Assembly: GCA_018873245.2 (NCBI GenBank)
Contig: JAEMBT020000007.1
Span: 8,811,129 to 8,875,128, forward strand
Reading direction: 5' to 3'
DNA length: 64,000 nucleotides
Source of the DNA: Archegozetes longisetosus
Taxonomy: Eukaryota; Arthropoda; Arachnida; Sarcoptiformes; Trhypochthoniidae
Shown here: piece by piece, positions 20,735-30,299 of the stretch
Layout of the letters: every line of letters begins with the position of its first letter
Numbering within the stretch: the first letter of the stretch is position 1
Notes under the pieces: model-generated
The model's database searches: none
Told to the model about the DNA's origin: nothing
Seen by the model: the letters and a program-made list of their open reading frames with translations, nothing else
Translations under genes and position numbers: made by a program

Positions 20735-20876
20735 CCTTCAAAAATGAAGAACGACATGATTTTAATTTGATGTCTTGGCTTCTAGTGGCAAATATGCGAT
20801 CGAGAAGAAGTACATTTGCCTCTTGTGTCATCGAAGAATAATTGTATGTTGTCGGTGGTTATAATGGTATTTGAAT
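20735..20876 (+). pseudogene. Kelch-repeat fragment
   Basis: In one frame the sequence reads EERHDFNLMSWLLVANM, then RSRRSTFASCVIEE, an in-frame TAA at about 20839-20841, then LYVVGGYNGI and another stop. This is the kelch blade pattern (ERYD..W..v..M..R....~~vi...lYvvGGyng) of KLHL proteins. It is far too short for a kelch gene (usually six blades) and is interrupted, so it is a relic, possibly of a gene captured or moved with the mobile DNA around it. Confidence 0.6.
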
Positions 20877-21188
20877 TTATTAACTTTTGTTACTCTATTG
20901 AAGCTTTTGTGATTTAGTTTTATTTTTTAACCACTTGACCCTATCTGTTTTATCAACAAATACAATGCTCATAACAATGTTTGGTCAGATGTCAACAGTA
21001 TTATTATGTAATAGAAATGATAGAAGTGGTTGTGCTGTTTGTGTACTCAAAGGCTTATCAAATTGCATTGATTATACTTTCATAGAACATAACACCTCAA
21101 AGGCATAACAATTATTTGTTTGGCAACAGTAAAATAGGACAGCAGTCAGAAACATTGGACGAACAAACGATAGCAGAAGATTCAAATG

Positions 21189-21683
21189 CAGTAAAACCTT
21201 TTAAGTTGGGCACCCCTATAAGTTAAACATCTCAATATATTGGGCACAAAATTTAGGTCCAGATTAACTCTCATAGACTATGCATCATGTATAACCTCTA
21301 CAACTTGACTACCTCTATAAATTGAATGTTGGGCAGTTTTGACCAGTTCAAACATTAATAGTTAAGACCCCTTCAAGTTGAGCATTATTATGCGTAATAC
21401 ACCAAATCAGAGTTAAGAGTAGTTTAACACGTGTAGGCACACATGCGTTAATTCATAGTGCTTTTAACAGGTGTAGGCATACAAACGGCTATTAAAAAAT
21501 AGTCAGTTTTATAAAAAATGGCATCTAAGAAAAAAAAGCTAAATGAACTTCCACTGGAGAAGAAGGTTGAACTTATCCGATATGTGGAAAGTGGAAATTT
21601 AGTGGATTCTCTATATGTTGGCCACCTCGCTAACTTGAACGTTTAAGGTCAGTCCGAGTGCCCAACATAAAAAGGTTTTACTG
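21189..21683 (+). mobile_element. Deleted pogo/Tigger-type element
   Basis: Ends CAGTAAAACCTTTTAAGTTG and the reverse complement of CAGTAAAACCTTTTTATGTTG. The right end is followed by TA, as in Tc1/mariner insertions; the left flank is TG, probably a mutated TA. 495 bp. At 21518 an ATG opens MASKKKKLNELPLEKKVEL then IRYVESG, the start of a pogo/CENP-B-type helix-turn-helix, after which the coding region is missing. The element is an internal-deletion derivative that would need a transposase from elsewhere. Confidence 0.8.
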
Positions 21684-22600
21684 TATTTCGTAAAACGTTT
21701 GGTTTTCTGAAAATTTTTCATATTACATCTATAAGTTTATGGCTAGAAATCTAATATTTGTTTGAATTTAGTTTTGACTAATTCTTTTAAACTTTATTAA
21801 ATTTATTTTCAATCACAAATTTGATGAAAAGGATTTCATTTAAACATTGATCAGTACAAAGTGTCGACAATACTATTTTCTGTAACTTGAAATGTATGAG
21901 CTTTATCGCCATGAACAGCAATTGCATTAATACTTTTTTCCACTTGATTTTGGTTTCGATTAGTTTGACGGCCGAAAATTGCGTTCAAGTCATAAAAGTC
22001 CACTTGTAGTCAGTGACTGAGTCAATAGTTCTCATTTCTATTAGCTTTAAGGTTGAAGTTGAAAAGACTGATTCTTTTGTTGTGATTCACATTGAAAATG
22101 ACATTGTGTTTAAATTGGTATCCTTAGAACAAAGCAGCGTCGATTTGACTCTGCTTATTTTTAATGTTTCGCTTTACTACATTTGACTGGTCAAGAAACA
22201 AGTACTTACGATAAGTTGTAACTAAAAGTATCTATTATTGCTCATTTTAATGGAAATTTCACTTAAAACCGAAAGGTTCAAAAGGTTCTAGAACAACTTT
22301 CGAATTAATAAGCTCACATTATAACTATCGCGCAATACAGCAAAAGTAGAGATAAAGTAGACACTTAAGAGCACTACAAGCCTTTCATCAACTCATTGAG
22401 TGTTCAATAAATTGGATTCATTCGACTCAAAGATTAATGTAAAATATAATACAGGAGGTTAGTCAAGCCTTCAATGGCTTATCATCAAATGCGTCGACAA
22501 ATTTTTCAGTTAATATAAATGAGGACATAGCTACCAATGGTGTTAACTTCGCCTAAAGTAGAATAAATTAGTCGGTGGAAAATAATAGAAAAACTAAATT
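21684..22600. other. Intergenic, no recognizable gene
   Basis: AT-rich DNA with no coding stretch that I can connect to a family. It leads into the third kinase locus. Confidence 0.4.
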
Positions 22601-22639
22601 GTAAATCCTCAATTACAACTATTTATTTTTCGTCATATT

Positions 22640-23240
22640 TAAAATTATCAATATTGAAATCAGAGTTAATAAAAATATTAATGTTTCAAATAATAGATTA
22701 ATAACTCATTTATTCAATTGAAGTAAGAGTTCATTTATTTTAAAATTTAATTCATCAAAATAATGTTCTGATCGACAAAACGAACGAGAAATATGGATAT
22801 TATCGTTTGAAAAAAAAACTCTTTCAAAATCGAGTTGAACGGAATTAAAGTCCCTCTAATAGATAACACATTTTCAAGAACCGAACTCAATAATTAGATT
22901 GCTATTAATGACTTAACCCGTCCCTATGCATCAGACGTAGGAGAATGTGAAGACAAAGAACTCGAAAAATGTTACCAAAAAATGAATGAAACAACTGGAG
23001 GTCGATGGAGTCAATTTTGTCCCAAAACAATGTTTGTTTGGTTACAACATATTTTCAGTTTGATTCGCATTCAAGAAGATAGAAACAATATGGTGGACTT
23101 CAATTCAACAGATCCGAAAGTGATACAATCACTTCGTGAAAACACTATTTTGGAAAATGACTGTTTTGGATTTGGTTGAAAATCACTCCAAATTTTATAA
23201 GAAAAATAAAGTCAAACTAAACAAATCAAACCTCATATAA
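22640..23240 (+). pseudogene. Haspin-like kinase fragment, locus 3 (collapsed inverted copy)
   Basis: From about 22755 the sequence encodes the kinase from NNVLIDKTNEKYGYYRLK to the C-terminal tail, with an extra A run (about 22811), an in-frame TAG near 22895 and further shifts. The intact stretch 22982-23179 reads MNETTGGRWSQFCPKTMFVW. The N-lobe, HRD motif, intron and exon 1 are absent. Just upstream (22664-22745) lies sequence matching the 3' flank of the kinase genes in the opposite orientation (CTCATTTATTCAATTGAAGT versus TTCATTTATTAAATTGAAGT at 16008-16028). Thus the 3' flank of a minus-strand copy is fused to the middle of a plus-strand copy, as if the centre of a palindrome was deleted. 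Confidence 0.8.
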
Positions 23241-23783
23241 ACTATGAAGAACGTGAGTATATTTTAAAGATTCTTTAAAACGAGTGATCGATAAAGATCG
23301 CTTAGTTTCAAAAACTAACTTGTTTTAATGCTAATAGTTCAAAGAAATGAAATAACCAAATGTAATGTTCTCTAAAAACAATGTAACCGTTTTTAGCGAT
23401 AGTTCGTTTTATTATTGATATGTATTGATATTTTAAAAGTATTAAATATATGCACCCATATTGTATTAAAAATTACTGAAAAACCATTACCTTTCATTTC
23501 TATAAAGTTTTTCATCAAATTGATATTTGGCAGTAATATTCGATAATTGAAAGCTCATAAAATAGAATTGTAAAACGGATATTAATAAAAAGTAAATATC
23601 AACAGATATTGGACTTGTATAAAACCATCACCCATTCAAATAAAAGAGTATGATATATAAAATTAGACTAGGACTAGAATGATGGCTCAATAGTATAAAT
23701 TAAACGGCAACACTGTGGTCTACGCTTCCAATTTGATTTGATATGTATTTGATAAAAACGTCCCAAAGCAAATTGCAATTAAA
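23241..23783. other. Intergenic, downstream of cyclin E
   Basis: AT-rich; presumed 3' untranslated region of the minus-strand cyclin E gene and old kinase 3' flank. No gene seen. Confidence 0.4.
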
Positions 23784-25186
23784 TCATGAATTTTTTGAAC
23801 TGCTTTTTGGTGGAGTTAAAACAACTCTTGACGCCACTGGACTACTAATTGGAGAGACGGATCCCTCGCTATCAGCATTTTCTGATACTTGTTGACTTTG
23901 TTTGATATGTGCCTTTTCCTGAAAATGATTCAAAAGGTTACTCAGCTGATAGACTCAATTGATATAAAATAAGGTACGTTTACCAAAAGTTGAAGATCAA
24001 CGGTATGAGATTGAATGTTGCGCATGGATAGGGCGTCCTCATCAAACTTTTGCTTTAACTTTGGATTATCGAAACCTTCATCTTTTATTGCTAATGCAAA
24101 AGGAATCATCCAAATGATACAATCACGGATTTCTTCTGTTCGAATACCTAATCAAAGTACACAAACTGTAAAATAAGCAAATTTCAAATATCATAAAAAT
24201 TCAATTGACTGACCAGTGCATCGATAGACTATATCTTCATTAGTGAAGTGATAGAGGGCTGAAGCAGCGATTGTTGAGTAAGAATAAGTTAATGATCCGA
24301 TATCGAGAATGCATAGATCGACGAGATGTGCGATTTGAGCAAAAAGATTGGACTGATATTCTGGAATCAAGAATGAATCGCCATCTCGATTGGAGAAAGC
24401 ATTTTCTTTATCTAAAGAGAAGTAGACTTGCATAAAGACAGTGAGCCAACCATTGATTGTCATCGGACACAAATCCCAGTTGAGTGCCTTAAGTATGACT
24501 AGTTCTTTAGTAGTGATTTCTGGTTCATTGCAAGCGCCATCAGTAACATAAGCAAATTCACTCATCTTTGGCGGATATATCTCTTCTATTTTTGCGGCAA
24601 TAAATAAACAAGTAATACCCAAGAGTTGTAGTTGTTGTTTTGGTACATTTTCTTGATATGACAGGTATCGATCAATAAAATCGACGGATAAATAATAAGT
24701 TTCACGATTTAGACGGTAAACTTCGCAAACTTCACTTAACCAATCAATTAGAATTGATCTCATTCTCGGCTGAAGAGAAGGATGCCTGTGGAGCATAAGT
24801 GCATTTCGTTGGTAGACATTATCCTTATTTAACATTAGAACCCATACGTCGTTAGAATCAGCAAAACTGAAGCTTGGTAATGGAGAAAAGCGATTGGAAT
24901 GGTGTGATAATGTGTTGGGAGTGAGCAAGTCGATTGATAATGATAATGTCCTGAACTGCTTGTTTAGTGCTTGGGATTTGGCCCTAGATGATTTCACTTT
25001 GCTAACTGATGATTTGGTTAGACTATTATTGTTTGTGCTGTTTATTTCACGCTTAATGTCATCTTCACTGTTATCTTGCTGAGTGATTATTTCTATCTCA
25101 TCATCCCTAATGCCTGTATTTCTTGGCAGTGGACACTTTCTTTTACGTGAGTAAGTTTGAGATTCTTTCGAAGAGACAGGCGTTTC
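23784..25186 (-). CDS. CycE: G1/S cyclin E (5' exon not found)
   Basis: Cyclin E activates Cdk2 for S-phase entry and centrosome duplication. Exons (minus) 24214..25186, 23984..24147 and 23784..23918 join exactly in phase and give 423 aa plus an unfound first exon. The basic stretch SRKRKCPLP near the start fits a nuclear signal. The cyclin box is highly conserved: MLNKDNVYQRN, LQPRMRSILIDWLSEVCEVY, RETYYLSVDFIDRYL, LGITCLFIAAKIEEIYPPK, FAYVTDGAC, LTIxxWL-like MTINGWLTVFMQVYF, then the second fold with DLCILDIGSLTYSYS and AASALYHF. The C-terminal exon ends RVVLTPPKSSSKNS, containing a TPPxS phosphodegron like the LLTPPQS recognized by Fbw7/Ago in other cyclin E proteins. The frame is open back to the acceptor at 25187, so at least one further 5' exon exists. 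Confidence 0.93.
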
Positions 25187-28100
25187 CTATGAATAAATTA
25201 TTGATTATTTATAATTTGAAAATTATTACTAAGTATTGAGCAAGGTAAAAGTATTACTTAGGAGTGTTATGAAATAGAGGAAACATTAATCTAAATGGTT
25301 TCCTTATAATTAACGTAGTATACACGGTGCAATATTATCTCCAATTATGTGCAGTAAATTTATCTATAATTCTAAAAATTATTGCCCACAAATATTTTAC
25401 AACCCAATTGCCATTTAACTAATTGATTTGCTTTCACTCTGCTTAATTAATGACTATTAGTTTAAAATTCAATTATTCATCCATTAATGCTTAAACATAT
25501 TTATATTTTGCGTAAATAGTTCTTATTGTTGATCCTTCACCTCTTTTATATGGAAAAATATTGAACTTCATACAAAATAGGTTTTGTAGATTAATATGGA
25601 TTTGCTTGTACAAAATCTACTGGATCGAGACTAAAATAACAAACTAATAAATTGTACTAGAATTAAATGCTTTAAATTGGTCAATAATATTGTGACTGAT
25701 AAGGATAAAAAATGATTAAATATAAAGAAATGTGAATCTTAGAAAAATGAACCAAGCTAATCCTTTTGTTAGGTCTCATATTGGTTCCATCTTCAGTTGT
25801 TAGGGCTATAAATTGGTGTGACCTCTTTCTAAGCATAATTCCTAACAAAGTATGTAAAATGTGGTGAATTTCTATCTGAAAGCAGCCAAATCTGGGCACT
25901 CCCGCACCCCATAAGGTCATACGAGCTAACCCTAACTTGAGGCAAAACTTGATTTTGAATAACTTCTCTAATGCTAATACATTTTTGGCTTTTACTACAC
26001 CCAACAACAATCATATCGAAAATTGCATTTGAAGATAACTGGAGTAAATGAAATTCTCAACAGATCTTTGATTTTATAAAGACAAATAAAATAATAATAT
26101 ATGCAAACTTGATTTTAGTTAAATTTGAACCAAAATCAAATTTCAATCATATCAATTGTATATAAAGCAGTGCAAACAATCAAAAGTGGATGATTTAAAA
26201 TGAAAACAGGATAAAATCTAAATGAAATAACTAGAAAGCTATTGATAGGAAATATTACAAGTTACAAATTGGTAAACAGATACAATCAGTAAAATCTATA
26301 GCGCTTTCATTGCTAAAGCCCGCGCGTTGTCGACCGCTCTAATAATACACTACATGAAAAGCGCCATAACCTCTACTCTACTATAAAGTTTGAGAAAAAA
26401 TACCAAATCTGTTTTATGATTATTAGTCTCTAAAACTTGATAACGAGAATTTCTTGTTCATTCAAAATAGGATTAACATGAATAAGCCCTTTATTTCGTT
26501 TAATTTATCAATTGTTTTAATGAAAAGGATTGTAATGAGGTGTAATCTTCAATTAATGGCAACTAATAATGCACTATTTGATATAATTAACAAAGATATA
26601 TCACTTATTAGGACAATCATCAAATTTGTAATTACTACGCTTTAGAGCTTCGAATAGTGTTTACTATTCCAAAAAAAGAAAACAGAAATACATAGCCTGA
26701 GATCACACATAATTATGTACATAAACATTGCTATTTTATCGAACTTTTTAAAGTTAATACTAATATTGTTTACTTAATATCACAGATAATGACTGAATAT
26801 TATTGCCATACGTTTATCAGTTTGCATATGAACACAACATATCACTAGATTGAGCTCTAGTTACCCGATTCGCGGTAGCAATCATGATACCAAGTATAAA
26901 AACTAAATATTTTTGCGATAACTTTATTCAAACATAGGAAGTAATGTCTGAATTTGTGTTACCAAAAAGTTAGATAAAAAGTCCTTATTATGCAAAAGGC
27001 GCCCAATTATATCAATATATTCTAATAGTTAATGAGCGCCAACAAACCTCTAATTGTCTTATTTTTCCGCTTCTTTTTCTCCTCAGTATAGTGGGAACGT
27101 TGTGCTGACCATCGCTTTGATTGTCATGACTGGTCCGAGCTCGATGACTTCTGGTCGTAATCGAGCTGTTATTCAAGGCATAAGAATAGCATTTATTTAT
27201 TGTCCAAAATTTAATCGAAAAGTAATTAGAGTAGAGAGTCAAAGAAATAGATTAGAAGCTGATCAGAGAATAACTCCCACCAGAAGAATGAAAAACTAAG
27301 TTAAAGAAAATAAAGATATAACACCTTCTTCTAAGCATTGTTAACCAATGGTCTGACAGTCGATTAAATTATAAATCTATAAAAATAAAATCAATGAAAT
27401 GCAAAATTAAAAATCAAATCAAATTATAAATAAAATATGGGCTAAAATATGCAGGAATGCCATAAGTGAAAACGCGGGTCAAACCTTTGTTCAGCCTATG
27501 ACACTATTCTTTGCATTTATTAAAACTATCAATTTCTTAATTAACATCTAAATCATATCAAACACAAAGCCAAATATTTTACTTTTCCATGAAAGATATT
27601 AACTTGCAATTAAATTAATTGATTAAAAGTTATTAAAAGTTTAGAAAAGCGTTGTATGAGTAGCGCTCATAACACAAAGGGCTAAATACTAAAAAGGCTA
27701 ACATTTCACGAAGCGCTCAATAATATTCACTCGAAATAACTATTAATTTATAAGTAAATATTAATCAATAACATACCAATTATTAAAAGTTGAAATAATT
27801 AAAAGTTTATAATAAAGATAGATATTTATATTAAGAGAAATATTGAACAAAGTGAAGTTGAACAATGTGCGACGTTTCGCAGCAAGTGCTAGAATGCTAA
27901 TGCAGCTACTTCTGCTCAGCTCTCACTCGCTCTATGGGAGTCTCAGCTATCACCGGTTTTAGCGCCAATCGATTCCCGCGGCATTCTTTAACTAACTACT
28001 ACTATCAATAACTCTATCCAAATATCTATTAATTTATCTCTTGTGCTGACCATAACTAAAATTCACATATTATCAATAAATATTCAACCACTTTAGGCAA

Positions 28101-29435
28101 TAATTTCAACTATAGTTGTGTTTAATTTTGATTTAGAGCCACTTTTAAGTCTAAGGACTGATACTGAAGAGCGCGATAAAAAGCAAATTTTGAATTTGAT
28201 ATTTTCCCCATAAAACCAAAACTAATTTTTGATTTCTTTAAACTATAATTTTCTACATTATATAATGAGTTAATTGCAACAAAAATTTGGTTGAAATACT
28301 TACGTAAATAAATTGAAATAAATAAATAAAAGTCTATATTATTATGTCTTATTGTGAAGAATACATGTTTTGACTGATAAGTGAACAAATAAATAGGAAT
28401 TAATAGAAACCGATTAATAAAATATTTTTTGGCATCACGTCAATCATTTTGATTAATGAAAATGTGGAAAATATGTTAATTAATAGTAAATATAAACAAA
28501 TTAACACTTTGTTTCCTAAATTTTTGACAGTCAGTCAGCTGTTCGTTTATGCACTATTGTGATTAAAGTCTCCTCTCATTGGCTTGAATTTAGTCACGAG
28601 ATTACCGCTCACATAAATTACGATCTAATTATTACTGTTTCCCTTCTCTAATATATTACGATTTGATTTTAACTGAACGAAACACCGGCACTTCTTTATA
28701 CTAATTTATTTTAAATTAGTTTTTGCTGAAGAGAGCTTTTGGTTTGTAAACAAAATAAGTCTTTGTGAATGAAAGGAAACCTATTCAATCACGTACTTAT
28801 GAAATGTAATTATTTTAGTGAAATCAAATTTGAAGCCCAGACTCATCGGACAATTTCCTAAAGCATTTATTAACTTTCGAGAGACCGATTTAAAAAAAAC
28901 TTCAAATCAAATCTGTTAAAGGTTCGGTTCTCTCGATTAAAGCAAAGAACACAAACTAAAGTTCATGTTGTCGACCTTTCGGAAATTGAAAGTAATTTCT
29001 AGTGCCTCAGAAATTTATGAACTTTTAATCTAACGTTTATCTCATACTCAAGCTGAAAGATTGAGCGCATGGAAACACTAAAATTATTGAAATTTCAAGC
29101 TGATCCAACAGCTTTTATCAAACTAATGATTGCAACTATTGTTTGCAACTATTATTTACAACCACAGTCTTAGTTATCTTTATAACTTAAAAATTTCCTG
29201 GAGTTTCAACACACATTACTTGGATCTTGAATAAAACGATAGTACAAAATATTAAACTCAAATTTTAGTAATATTTAATTTAACAATTGGTTGTCTTAAA
29301 TCGATATCAATAACTAATATTTATTAATAGACTAATTAAGAGCTATCTTCATATCATATCCTAGACTGAAATAAGAATTGATAATTCAAAATGAATGACA
29401 AAATCATATCAAGATTAATACAATTAGAAGACGTC
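25187..29435. other. 4.2-kb gene-poor region upstream of cyclin E
   Basis: No solid gene. Contents: a copy of the dispersed repeat at 26953-27019; a GC-richer island at about 27850-27990; and AT-rich filler. The island holds TTTTAGCGCCAA (27957-27968), close to an E2F site, and on the minus strand an ATG at 27984 beginning MPRESIGAKT. It could be the cyclin E promoter and first exon, but the phase of its nearest GT does not match the exon at 25186. Confidence 0.4.
26953..27019. repeat. Dispersed repeat, copy B
   Basis: Same orientation copy of the block at 2937-3019: GTTAGATAAAAAGTCCTTAT, GGCGCCCAATTATATC. The matching part is about 65 bp. Confidence 0.5.
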
Positions 29436-29753
29436 TTAATCTTTTGAGATGTTGATCGGATCCAAATTCATTTGAGCGTCAAACTTGAGACCCAGATTTG
29501 CTATATTCTTATCATCTTTAATACCATGAGTTCGCGCAACTCTTTCCATTTCTTCTTTCAGTCCTTTGACTACTTGTGGCGTTGCGTCCACTAATCCATC
29601 AGCAGCTGATTTAGATTTTTGGTTGTATTCTTTAATTTTGTCGACAAATAGTTTCTGTATTGGATCTGTTGCTTGAGCTGAAGCCATGCATCTATATGTG
29701 ATGCGATACAATTGAGTTGAATTGACGCTCAGTTTCGTTATATTTGACAACAT
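29436..29753 (-). CDS. ATPsynCF6: ATP synthase coupling factor 6, mitochondrial
   Basis: 105 aa, single exon. F6 is part of the peripheral stalk that holds the F1 head to the membrane sector of mitochondrial ATP synthase. The N-terminal ~25 aa are basic and hydroxylated (MLSNITKLSVNSTQLYRITY), a typical transit peptide. The mature part starts with the family signature DPIQKLFVDKIKEYNQKS, followed by DATPQVVKGLKEEMERVAR and a C-terminal NLGLKFDAQMNLDPI that corresponds to the F6 beta-strand tail. Length is normal for the family. It is head-to-head with NDUFS3, with 546 bp between start codons. Confidence 0.93.
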   Translation of the reverse strand: MLSNITKLSVNSTQLYRITYRCMASAQATDPIQKLFVDKIKEYNQKSKSAADGLVDATPQVVKGLKEEMERVARTHGIKDDKNIANLGLKFDAQMNLDPINISKD

Positions 29754-30299
29754 TTTCGCTCAATTAATTAAATTCGATTTTGTACTCTATTTTATTAATA
29801 TTTAATTCTCAGACGATCTATGGTCTTGATATCAATACTATTACAAATGACCTTTCAGTAGATCATTCATATAAAGGTTAGATTAGAATTGTGAGTTTTA
29901 AAGGACCCTAACTTTTCATATTATGGTTTTGTGATGCAGTGGAAGCCTCTCAACAAACTGTGATTTGACTTCCCTTTCACTGTTATGTTGTTTGTGTATC
30001 GTTCCATCAAAAATTTTATGATATTTGTAACTATAATTAATTACGTTGTATTCATTCTATAGTGTATTTTTTGGGTAAATTCATTATTTTTGATGGAATA
30101 CAAATTTTTTAAGCTTTAAGATTTGGAAGATTCATAGTAAAAATCTGAGTTAACTTTTGATTTGAGTTGTGAAAGACAAATAGATTTGAAATTTGTGACT
30201 CAATTCAATTTATTTAGGTAGTATTTATGTTATGTTATTTATGAACAATGACCAATAATTTCTAAAAAAATTAGTCAAAACATTGGACTAATTGTAGAA
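29754..30299. promoter_or_regulatory. Presumed shared promoter, ATP synthase F6 / NDUFS3
   Basis: 546 bp separate two divergent nuclear genes for oxidative-phosphorylation subunits, so both promoters and 5' untranslated regions lie here. The stretch is AT-rich and I recognize no defined binding site. Shared regulation is inferred from arrangement and function only. Confidence 0.4.

Noticed and set aside
25681..26010. Minus-strand open frame of 109 codons upstream of cyclin E
   Set aside because: It resembles no family, lacks splice context, and overlaps another open frame of similar quality. Chance is more likely.
27054..27299. Plus-strand open frame of 81 codons
   Set aside because: No recognizable domain. 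It follows directly on a dispersed repeat, so it may be mobile-element DNA rather than a gene.
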